Shown here piece by piece: positions 1 through 10,500 of a stretch of 64,000 bases of DNA. Position numbers and translations under genes: made by a program. Location of the stretch: NCBI RefSeq assembly GCF_024506435.1, contig NZ_JANIET010000002.1, positions 620,001-684,000 of the forward strand, read 5' to 3'. Origin of the DNA: Pantoea trifolii. GTDB lineage: Bacteria > Pseudomonadota > Gammaproteobacteria > Enterobacterales > Enterobacteriaceae. Position 1 is the stretch's first letter, and the number at the start of each line of letters is the position of its first letter. The notes under the pieces were generated by a model that was not told the origin of the DNA, did no database searches, and saw only the letters and a list, made by a program, of their open reading frames with translations.

Positions 1-303
1 GCGACAGCCGTATCGCTAAAGCCTTTGTCTACCCGCGCGCTGGAGGACATTTTTGCCCGAGCATGGCGTGAAGCGGGCCCCGGTCATGACGCGCTGCCGA
101 ATAAAAATCGCTATCGTGGATGGTCGGGGCACAGCACTCGCGTGGGAGCAGCTATCGATATGGCCTCGAAAAAATACAGCACTGCGCAGATTATGCAGGA
201 GGGTACATGGAAGAAGCCAGAGACGGTAATGCGATATATCAGACATGTTGATGCTCATTCCGGCGCCATGGTCGACTTCATGGATAATTACGCTCAAAGT
301 TAA
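1..303 (+). CDS. Cre-like tyrosine recombinase, C-terminal part (5' end outside window)
   Basis: The frame is open to the left edge, so this is the last 100 residues of a longer site-specific recombinase. What is visible is the C-terminal catalytic half. SGHSTRVGAA carries the catalytic His and second Arg, GTWKKPETVMRYIRH carries the Trp and the nucleophilic Tyr, and the run HSGAMVDFMD resembles the end of phage P1 Cre. Family members break and rejoin DNA through a 3'-phosphotyrosine at lox/dif/att-type sites. Whether the N-terminal half is intact cannot be seen. Just downstream an inverted repeat (TAGTGCT at 310-316, AGCACTA at 327-333) could end transcription weakly. Its position next to the cdi island suggests an accessory-region integrase; that link is inference. 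Confidence 0.8.
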   Translation, partial: ATAVSLKPLSTRALEDIFARAWREAGPGHDALPNKNRYRGWSGHSTRVGAAIDMASKKYSTAQIMQEGTWKKPETVMRYIRHVDAHSGAMVDFMDNYAQS

Positions 304-430
304 AAGCTTTAGTGCTGAATTCTTTTAGCACTACACGTCTTAACCGCGAAGCGCGTAGTCATCCTGCCTTATATGATGATGTCCACTCCTTGAGATCCAT
401 ATCAATCTATGGAGGAGTTTATATCACTAA

Positions 431-805
431 TTACTGGCCAAAATTTTTCCATGCTAATGCATGTTTCTTCGACTCGACCTGAAGGTAATACTCAATCTCT
501 TTCCAAACAGATTCATTTGCATCAGACGCTGTGACTAATGCCTCAACAAGTCCCGTAGCAACTGCTATTGCTAGCTCCTCATTATCAGAAGTCATACCCA
601 ATTCAATGTGCTGGAAAAGAGATAGTTTCTCATTTTCATTAAAAAAACTTAAATGTTTAACAATTGATTTACCAACTAATGAAAACAACAAGATCGGAGC
701 TGGTGCGTCTGGCATCCAATACTCAAGGCATTTCTTGACGTCATTCTTTAAAAACTCATTTCTATCGATCACAAAACTTATGAACTCATCAGTTTTCTTT
801 TTCAT
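431..805 (-). CDS. Orphan immunity-like protein (124 aa)
   Basis: A small, acidic, mostly helical soluble protein without signal peptide or membrane segment. I cannot assign it to a named family with certainty. The pattern LFQHIELGM, then AIAVATGLVEAL, then a tail ending ALAWKNFG recalls immunity proteins found after polymorphic toxins. The start is taken at ATG 805; a TTG two codons upstream (811) is possible, and GAAG lies about ten bases before the ATG. The gene is AT-rich and is the last of three small genes after cdiA on the same strand, which suggests a collected immunity gene against a foreign CdiA toxin. An inverted repeat (385-390 with 413-418) follows it but has no T-run, so it is a poor terminator. 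Confidence 0.6.
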   Translation of the reverse strand: MKKKTDEFISFVIDRNEFLKNDVKKCLEYWMPDAPAPILLFSLVGKSIVKHLSFFNENEKLSLFQHIELGMTSDNEELAIAVATGLVEALVTASDANESVWKEIEYYLQVESKKHALAWKNFGQ

Positions 806-924
806 GGTCAACAGTCTTCAAAAAGATGAATCCTTGATGAATTTCGAGAATTTCATTTTTAGTTGTTTATCTGCAATTTTTAATTTTAAATCCTTTATTT
901 TCAATTTCTTACTGGTTATCCAGT

Positions 925-1329
925 TTAAAGGTCTTCAGTCATTGCTTTATAACTTGGATCCACGATTGATATTACTTCTACTATCTCTGTGCTTGTAACA
1001 ATAAGATAGTGGTTTAGCTTCTCATCATTATGAATTTCGAAGCTTTGTTCGTTAAACCAACGTAGATAACCAGAGTCATTCAAGGTGTATATTCCTAAAG
1101 TTAATTTACCACACAAATCATTTTGTAACTTAAGTAAATCCCCTTCATCTGTCAATCGGAAGGAATAGATCCAATCAAATGATATTTTTACATCATCTGT
1201 TCCTCCGTCTTCGCTTGGTGAAAGTTGTATCTCCAAGATTCCTCCGGAATATCCTATAGACACAAGGAACCTATTCTTAAGATCTATGCCTTCCAACGTG
1301 ACTTGATTCAAATTTTCATTCATTTTCAT
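925..1329 (-). CDS. Probable immunity-like protein (134 aa)
   Basis: An AT-rich small gene whose product is predicted soluble, acidic and rich in beta-strand pattern (alternating hydrophobic stretches such as FLVSIGYSGGILEIQL). No catalytic motif, signal peptide or membrane segment is visible. It lies 26 bases after the stop of the cdiA-adjacent immunity gene, on the same strand and with the same base composition, so it is probably co-transcribed with cdiBA. Immunity genes are commonly found in such positions, either as second immunity genes or as leftovers of displaced toxin modules. The start is ambiguous between ATG 1329 and ATG 1323; neither has a strong Shine-Dalgarno. The function is inferred from position only. 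Confidence 0.55.
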   Translation of the reverse strand: MKMNENLNQVTLEGIDLKNRFLVSIGYSGGILEIQLSPSEDGGTDDVKISFDWIYSFRLTDEGDLLKLQNDLCGKLTLGIYTLNDSGYLRWFNEQSFEIHNDEKLNHYLIVTSTEIVEVISIVDPSYKAMTEDL

Positions 1330-1355
1330 ATCATTATGTCATTTTTTATAACATG

Positions 1356-1592
1356 TTAAGTTATCAGGTCATCTTTAGTTTTAATCATCAGAGCTACAAA
1401 CTCGTCTAAAGGGAATTTGACTGGTTCTTCCTCATGTATGATTCTACTATCATGAAAAAATTCAACTTCAAGATTTTTTGGTCCTTTATCTTGATTAATT
1501 TGACAAAGAATTTGTCCTGCATACGAAATTTCTGCAGTGAGTTTCTCGTATTTAGAATCACTAAAAAAAACAACTTCAAAATAATTATTCAT
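1356..1592 (-). CDS. cdiI: CdiI immunity protein candidate (78 aa)
   Basis: Starts three bases after the cdiA stop codon. Its ribosome binding site (AAGG) lies inside the last codons of cdiA, the usual tight coupling of a CdiA toxin tail with its immunity gene. The product is small, soluble and acidic, with the segment LTAEISYAGQILCQINQDKG followed by an acidic EVEFF stretch. From memory, similar short proteins follow toxin tails of the same type in RHS and hemagglutinin loci and are usually annotated as hypothetical. Its expected job is to bind and block the C-terminal toxin domain of the adjacent CdiA in the cytoplasm of the producing cell and its siblings. The assignment rests mainly on position. 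Confidence 0.7.
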   Translation of the reverse strand: MNNYFEVVFFSDSKYEKLTAEISYAGQILCQINQDKGPKNLEVEFFHDSRIIHEEEPVKFPLDEFVALMIKTKDDLIT

Positions 1593-1595
1593 TTT

Positions 1596-4500
1596 TTACC
1601 TTTTTGGATCTAGAAAACCAGAAAATGAGCCATCAGCATTATAACGAACTCCTTTTCCATCAGGTAATCGAAATTCTACACCACCTCGGGATAAATCTGT
1701 TCTGACGGTATTGGTGTTACCTAACACTTCATTTACAAATTGTTTTGCAGCTTCATTTTTCTGAGAAACATTACCTTTTAGGGGGTCAAAAGATCCTCCA
1801 AGCCTTCCAGCATGTTTTTCCCATGCACGTGCAGCAGCAGATAACCCTTGATCATTAATTGGTTCGCTTGCTGATGATAAAAGGTCATTTTTATTGAATT
1901 TCTCGTCAAAATTACTACTTAATTGTTCGTTTCGAGCGCTATCTTCATCCTCAGGGCCCCAGCCATCCGGTGTTCCAGATCCTGTACCACCCATTTCATT
2001 TTTCTGTTCATTGGACAGATCTTTACCAATATTTGGCTTCTGGCTGTCGTTTGAGTCGGATTGATTTTGCGCAGACATCACAGCAAGGAGGACGCATACA
2101 TCGCTCTTACGGCAAGTTTCGTCTAAACCTTCTTTCACTTTGTTAGTTAGGGCTAACGCTGCTTGTTCATTGGCTCCACCTTTTCCTGCTTCAGCCATCG
2201 CCGCAGAGTTCAGCGTTTCATGCGCCAGCATTTGTGACAACATGCCTGCGCCTGCCATATTATTGCTGATCTCATTCTTTCCGGCTTGTGCACCGGTCAT
2301 CGAGCCAGCACTATCGCCACCTGCTAATCCGCCAGTCAGACCTGCTGCCAGGCTACCTAGGGCAACCAGCGTTTGTTTCTGCTCTTCGTTCAACTGACTT
2401 ACCGGTATATCACCATAAAGAGATTTCTTCAGGCTTTCTCCGATAAGCGCTGTTGCTGCGGCACCAGCTGCACCTGCCATGCCACTATTACCACTGGCCT
2501 GAGCCACCACTGCCCCTAAGACTGCGTGGGCAATAATACGGCTTGATTCATTAGGTGCCGTCTTTTTGATAATTTCAGCCAGATAGGGTGCTGCTGCTCC
2601 AGACAGCGCTTGAGCAATATTGCCGCCAGCCAGACCCTGAATCGCCGCAGTGGCGGCCTGAATGCCTTGCTGAATTGCACTACCGGTTCCCCACTGGGCC
2701 TGAGTCGTTTTATAAGACGAAGTGTTGGTCAATAACTTGTCATACGCCGCCCGTTCTTCTGGAGTGGCATAAGCATCTGGTGCACTGATACCTTTTGCTT
2801 CAAGTTCCGCGCGACCAGCATTAATCGCCATAATTTTGCCTTGAGTCGCAGCTATGTCGACTGCCTGCGCTCCAATTTCGCCAATCAACTGTGCGGTTTG
2901 AAGTCGTTTTTGTTCTTTTTCTTTGTTAAATATTTGACCGATACTGTCATTGGCATTTTCAGTGTCGCGGCTAAGGTCTCTCACATCCTGCTGCTGGTTT
3001 GCCGTGTCGCGAATAACTATTGTACCGTCAGCTACTGCAGACTGTGTGGTGCCCTCAGCATGCCCCTTTCCTCCTGCGCCGGCCAACATGGTGTTTGCCA
3101 TATTACCGACAAACTGCCCACCCATACTTGCGCCTGAGCTGATGCCAATCCCTTGATGCTGTGTTTTGTAATCTGCCTCATTATGAATATCAGTAAACCC
3201 GAGCGTGCCGGTATCAAGACGGTTTTTGTCGGCATCAGCCTGGCTGGCAATGACCGCGCCATTAAGTTGCGTGTGGTTGCCAACCGTAATGTCGAAGCCA
3301 CCTTTTCCGGCATAAATGCCGCTCTGCTCAAGAACACTGTCGTAATTGCTGTGCATCTTGTCCTGGCTGGCATTGATGTAACCTGAGCCCGTCATGGAGC
3401 CGAAAGTGAAACTACCTCCCGCACCAAAGCTCACCTGCTTCGAGTCATAGTTGTCGCTATCCTGCAGGCTGGCTATCGTCAAATCACGTCCAATATCAGC
3501 TGTGACACTGTTACCATTCACCTGCGCACCGCTTAGCGTGGTATCGCGGCCGCTGGAAATGGATACTTCACCTCCACTATCCAGCGTGGTCTCAGTCCAG
3601 ACTGTACCGTTGCCTTTTTCATGACCTTTGGCGCCATTGACGCTGGCAAAAATACTGAGACCCGCACTTCCCGACCCTACGCCAAAGCTGATACCTATAC
3701 CGCCACCGCTACTGCTGTTCTTTCCAGTGGTTTGCTGCGTGTTGGCAGTCGCGGCGAGTGTGATGTCATTTGCAGCATGCAGAGAGGTATCGCCGCCGGC
3801 TTTCAGCTGACTGCCTGCAATTAACAGGTCTCCACTGTTGATGCCGTTTCCTTTACCCGTTGCATCAATACTCAAATTATTACCGGCATTGATACTCGAG
3901 CCGCTGACGGTGTCTGATTTTTGGTGTTGTTGTGATTTGGATTGTTGCGTGGTCAGCGACAGACTGATGCCAATGCCGTTATTTGGATCGCCATTAGCCT
4001 GAGCAAGCTGACTGGCCTGACCGGTCTGCACACCAGAAAGTACTGATTTGGTTGCCTGTAGTGCAAGAAGCCTGTCATCGCTTTCATTTTTCACATATTG
4101 CACAGTTTCTATAGTACTGTTCACGGCTTCAGCCACTGCCCCTGAAAGCGCCAGAGTCAGCCCGCTAGTACGTTGCTCGAATCGTTCATCACGCGAACGT
4201 AAATCATGGCCTGGCGTGATCGTCACGCTATCGCCTTGCAGTGCCATGTTTGAACCGGCAATCAGGTCGGCTCCGTTTACCAGTAGCTGCTTACCTGCTG
4301 TAATCGACACATCACCAGCAGTGCTGCCCACCGTGCTGATGCTTTGGCTCTGCGTCGTGCCTTTGTCCTTAATCTCATGCAGCGTTTTGCTACTACCAAT
4401 ACTAATTCCTAGCCCACCGGTACCCATCAAACCGCTTTTTTTGGTTTCCGAGAAACGCCAGGTTGAATCCGTGTTGGTTGCGGCAGCTATTTCAACATTA

Positions 4501-7500
4501 TTGCCTGCACTCAAAGCGACTTTGCCATCACCGACCACCTGCGAACCGGTAACCAGCAAATCATTTCCGGCAGAAATGGAGACATTATTCCCACTCAGCA
4601 ACGTGCCTTTTTCATTGGTTGCGCTGTCTTCCTGAATGGTGTGCGTCGTCTTTTTGCTTAATAGACCTTTTTTGGTTTTGGTTTCTTCTTTGTAGTAATA
4701 ATCGCTCTCAGTCGCAGTGCCCAGATCCACGTTATTCCCGGCGTGCAACGTAATATCCTGTTGAGCCGTTACATCACTTGCATGGCTGATAATGTCGTGA
4801 CCGGCAATCAGGGTTGTACTGCCGCCACTTGCAATTTCAGTGCCCTGCTGACGCACTGCTTCGTTGATAACCGTTTTTTTACTGCCCCGTTCACTGTCTC
4901 CGGAGCGGCTTTCAACTGCATTCAGATTGATATCGCGTCCCGCCTGCAGACTAATATCGCCCTCGGCTGCCAGCGCTGCCGCCTGGCTGGTAACATCCTG
5001 CCCGGCTACCAGAGTCAGGTTGCCGCCGCTGGAAAGTGTTGTGCGCTCGGCACCGGAGCTATGCGTTTCCTTGTTACCGGTTTTACGGCTTTCGCTGGTC
5101 TCGATGCTGTTGAGGCTGAGGTCGTGCCAGGCACTGAGCAGCAAATCGCCACCTGCGTTCAGTGAGGCACCGGTGATGTTGATATCGTTGCCGGACTTCA
5201 GGCTGAGCGCATCCAGCGACGTAATCGCCGCCGTCTGGCCAAGCAGCGTTTTGCTCGCCTGTACTGGTCCGTTGCCGCCGATCGTCCATTGCGAACTTGC
5301 GGTGATGTTATTGATGTCGCCGTTGACACTTTCCAGCGCCACCTTTTTACCGCTGATTGTCGAGCTGACGTTGTTAATGCTATTCAGCGCACTGAGATTC
5401 AGCTCGCCTCCGGCTTTAATCAGCCCGGCTTTAAGGTTGTCGATATTGTTCTGGCTGTCGGCGCTGACAGCGTTCTGCGCCACGATAGTGCTTGCGCTAT
5501 TGGTGATGTTCCCGCCGGAGAGCGTCACATTGTTCCCGGCAATCACGCTGCCATTGTTCATCGCCGCATCTTTTTCGGACAGGTACACTTTCGGCACCAT
5601 CACCGTCTGACCATTCACCGAGGTGGCTTCCCACCAGATGATGCTCTTATCCAGCGAAGCAACCTGATCCGCAGTAAGCGATACGCCAAACTGCAGGCCT
5701 AAAGCCTGCTGTGACGCGGCGGCGTTATCCATCAGATAACGCATCTGGTCCAGATCGGAGCCCACGCCGTTCAGATAGCGGCTGCCGGTCTGATTAAGAA
5801 CGATGTTGCTGACGTAACGCGTATCAAATGCCGCATCGCCTAGGAAGCGGTAATCGTTGTCAGGCTTGAGATTCAGCCTGTCCAGCAGATAGGACGAGCC
5901 AAGGAAAGTATTTACGTCGGTATACTGCTGACGGCTTTCCTGTGGTGCGCTGCCAGGCTGTTTACCCAGCAACTGATTGAGATCGCCAAACAGGCTGGCG
6001 TCCAGATGCCCCAGACCGTTTAATTTCGGGTTTACGGTGATGAGATAGGGACTGCTGCTGTCGCCCGGGACGAAGTAGCCATTGTCACTGGTGGGGAGCG
6101 GATAGGCGCTGGTATCCACCGCTGAAGCACCATAGCTGCCCAGAGCCGATGGTTTTACTGCGCTGCCTGACGCCAGTTCAGCGGCCTTACCAAGGTTCGC
6201 GTTGCCCTGTTGTTTGCCATTGTGATTTGAGAGCCCAACGGTTTCAGGCTGTGCATTTTGCAGCGACGTGCCACCGTTGACCTGCTGCAGGGCATTTTGC
6301 AGCTGGTCGCGCCACTCCGGGGAGTTTATGGCTATGCTGCTTGTGGCAGCGAGTTGCTGACGCTGCTGTGCATTCACCTGACTAACAGCAGCTAAGTTAT
6401 TTAATGCCGGCGCATGGATTATTGTTCCAACCCAGCCGGCATTGGGTGTTGAGCTGGTATTGCTGATATCACCGTTGAAGCTGGCATTGACGTTGCCGCC
6501 AGCCTGAATTACGGAACGTAATGCATCTCCGCTATAAATCGTTTCAGTTTCAGGTGTCGAAGTTAAGAGATAGGTCACAGTAGCTGATTGAGCATTAGTA
6601 GGAAAAGCGTCCAGGTCGCGATCGCTTTTAAGTTTGTTGTTCCCAATTCTGCCGTTGTAGGTGTAAGTCAAATAAGTGTTGCTTACACCGTTAAACCAGG
6701 ACTGGTTATTCAGGGTATTTCCCTGAAGCGACATGGAATTACCCGCCAGTAGCGTGCTGGCAAGGTTGTTGAGTTGGATGGCAGAGACATCAAGATTTCG
6801 CCCTGCAGCTATGCGACCAGCATTGCCATCAGCTTGGGCGTTAAGTGTTGTAGTTTCTGTGAGATAGCGTTGAACGGCACCTTGCGCATTAGGAGCCAGG
6901 TATGAATAATCGTCAATTGAACCATTCCCCTTACCAAAGCTGCCGCCCGTCCTGACGGAAATAATGTAATAGCCTAAATCAGAAATTTTCAGCTGGTCGA
7001 GCCGGTAAGTTATAGATGGACCGCCAATACCTGTTGCTAAACCAGATACAGGTTGGTTCTTTTCTTCAACTCTCAGACCATCGCGCTGATTTAGCAGGCT
7101 TCCAGTTCTGACGGTGATATCACCATTCTGCGACTCAATGGTTCCCGAGGTATTGATCACCTCACCATTAGCATTCCCCGCCGCGTCGCGTTGCATCCAC
7201 AGGCTATTGCCTGCCAACATATCGCCACGCTGATTTTGAATGCTGTTAGCGTACAGGTAGAGATTCTGCCCGGCATACAGCAGCGCCGTATTCACAATGC
7301 TGCCTGGCGAGGAAATGGTGAAGTTGCCGCGCGTGCCGGTAAAGCCATTAAGTACTACGTCGCTGCGGCTGATCAGTGCAACATTGCCGCCGCCCTGCAG
7401 CGTGCCAGCGCTGTTCATATTGATGCGGTTACCGCTCAGGCTGCTGTCGCCGGTTCCGGTGGTGAGCTGGCCGTTGTTCGTCAGGTCGCCGCCTGCACTC

Positions 7501-10500
7501 AACGTCAGCGCCTGCCCCTGTAACGTGCCCTGGTTCTCAATCGCTCCGTTACTGCTGATAGTCAGGCGATTACCTGCAGCCAGCGTATTGCGTGCGGTAA
7601 AACTGTTGATCAGTTTCAGCGTGGCATCGCCCAGCGCTACCACCTGTCCCAGCTGATCAAAACCGCTGCTCTCCAGCAGCAGATTGCCGCCGCTGAACAG
7701 TTTACCCGCTGCCTGTTGCGTGACCTGGCTGGCCTTAACGTTCAGCTGATTGACACCCAGCAGCGTGCCGCTGTTATTGAGCTGGCCATAATTAACCGCC
7801 AGCGAGCCACCCTGCGCAGTTCCCTGATTCAGCAGTTGCGAGCCGGTGAAGGTTCCCTGCTGATCGGCCAGCAAGGTGCCGCTGTTGCTGGCGGTGGCAG
7901 CATTCAGCGTCAGATGCGCTGCCTGCAACCAGCCGCTATTGACGAGTTGAGGCGTGGTGAGCGTGAGCTCGCCCGCAGACAGCATTTTTCCGCTATTAGT
8001 CGCGCTGCTGCTGGCGGTGATGCGGTTAGTTGCCCCCTGAATCAGGCCGTAGTTATACAACTCAGGCGTGGTCAGCGTCAGACCGCTCTGGCTTATCAGC
8101 GTCCCGCTATTGTTGTTGGTGATGCGGCCACGGGTGGTCAGCAACAGGCTCTTATCACCCTGCAACCGCCCGTTGTTAGTCAGTGTTCCAGTGGTGATCG
8201 TCAGATCACCACCCTGAATGCGGCCATCATTGCTAACCGTCGCCGCCTGAAGATCCAGTTTGCCACCCGATAACAGCGCACCGTTTTGCTGCTGCGTCAG
8301 CGTGCCGCCGAGCACTGCCGTCAGTCCGTTAACGCCGGAGATTTCTCCACCGTTGGTCAGCGTCGTGCCTTTCAGCGTCAGGTTTCCGGCAATCCACTGC
8401 CCCTGATTAGTGAGGCTGAGTGCGTTGAGCGCGGCGTTGCCGTTCGCCGTGATTTTGCTGCCAGAGGTGGACGTCAGTGCATCGCTGATATTGAGCGTCA
8501 GATCGCCCGCGCTCTGGATAGCGCCGTTGTTGGCAAGGCGGGTGGCGTTCAGCAGGATTTGCTGTCCCTGCCAGCTGCCGTTGTTGGTGATGTCATCACC
8601 GCTAATGTTCAGCGCGCCCTGCGTCAGTAGCTGACCGCCAGCATTGTTGATTAATTCACGTGCGGGCTGCGACTGTACCGCCAGCATGCGGAAACCACGG
8701 GTCTGCGCCGGACCGATAGTCAGCGATTGCAGGCCAATCAGACTGCCCTGATTAGTCACGCTGGCCGGGGTAATTGCGAGCGTTTCGCCCTGCACGCTGC
8801 CGCTGTTATTCAGCGCGCCGCCACTCAGCGTCATCGCTTTATCCGCCAGCAGCGAGCCGCTATTGTTCAGGTTCTGCGCGCTGACCTGTGCCGTGCCCTG
8901 CGACAGGATTTCACCGCTGTTGCGCAGCTCACCCGCAACGTCCGCAGAGACGTCTGCGGTGCCCAGCAGCGAGCCCTGATTCTGCCAGCGGCCTGCGATA
9001 ATTTGCGCGTTGTTACCCTGGATTGTGCCCGCCGTGTTGAGCTCAGTTGCGTTCAGCAGCAGGCCACCGCCGGTCAGCGTTTTTCCTCCAGCGAGCTGAA
9101 TTAAAGCGCCGCCCGACTGCGCATCCAGCGAGGATGTTCCCTGCCATAAGCCACCGTTGCTGAGGCTGCTGCCGCGTAACACCAGACGATCGGCCAGCAC
9201 CTTACCGCTGTTTTGCAGGTTACCCGCCGTCAGGCTGGCGTTACCGCCCGCCGTCAGGCTGCCACGGTTATCCAGCAGCCCGTCAGACTGACCTTTAAGT
9301 GAGTCAATACCGTAAACCGTGCCACTGTTGGTCAGCGAGCCAAACTGATAGTCAATGCTGTTTCCCTGCCACACGCCGGCGTTATCAGCGGTTGCGCCCT
9401 CAAGTGCAAGAATACCGTTGCTCAGTAGCTGCCCCGCGCTCAGGTTGCTGAACTGCCTGAAATTCGCGTTAAGTCCGTTGTAACCCTGCAGCAGGCTTTG
9501 ATTCTTCAGCACATCACCTGAAACGTTCAACTGCTGTGCCGCAATCGAACCACTGTTGTTCAGCGTGCCGCTCAGGTCTGCATTCAGATTGGTGGCGGTG
9601 ATGCGGCCGCTATTGGTGAGGTTGCGGCCGTTAAGGCTGAAGTCATCAGCCACCTGTAGCAGGCCCGCATTGGTCAGCTGTACCGGGGAAAGCGTCAGCG
9701 AACCGCCGCTGATAAGCTGACCGCTGGCGGCGTTGGTGATATCCGCGCTGTTCAGTAATAGCGAGCTGTTACCCTGCAGCAGTCCGGCGTTGATCAGCTG
9801 AGGTGCCCTGATGCTGAGTCGGTTAGCCGCCAGCGTACCGCTGTTAATGATGTCGTTGCTGATGAGGGCAAAATCGTTCTGGCTCAGCAGTGTGCCGCTG
9901 TTATCCAGCCTGCCGCTCAGCGTGCCAAGGAACTGCCTGGTCGCCTGTGCACTACCGGCGTTCTGCCAGCTTTGCAGCCGCATATCGAGCGTGTCGGCCT
10001 GAATGCTGCCGTGGTTATCCAGGCTGTCAGCCTGCGCCGTCAGGGCCCCGCCACTGAGCATCTGACCACCGGCCTGATTTGTGAGCTTATCGCCCGTCAC
10101 GGTCAGTGCATCACTGCCCTGAATCAGCCCGCTGTTAACTAAATCTCCCTGAAGCCTGAGTGCCTGCGCCAGCAGCCAGCCGCTGTTATCAACCGAATCT
10201 GTTTTAAGCTGTAGGTTCTGCTGACCAAGAATTTTGCCACTGTTATCAAGCGCTGCGGCGTTAAGTACGCCATCACCCGCACTTAACGCATTGCCGCTGT
10301 TATGCCAGCTGCCCGCCGTCACCGCCAGCTGCTGTCCCTGCAACAGGCCACGGTTAGTGAGCGAGTCTGCTGCGATAGTTAATTTGCCGTCACTCAGTAA
10401 CGTACCGCTGCTGGTTATCGCCTTGCCGCTGGCCTGCAGCGATTGTTTGCCCTGCAACGTGCCGCTGTTGTTCAGCGTACTGGCATCAACAGTGGTTGTC

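Noticed and set aside
385-418. Stem-loop ACTCCT/AGGAGT after the last immunity-like gene as a terminator
   Set aside because: No T-run on either strand and a long loop; too weak to call.
815-924. Lysine-rich 30-40 codon frame between two immunity-like genes, as a possible toxin remnant
   Set aside because: The composition simply follows the very AT-rich sequence, and there is no recognisable toxin motif or start.
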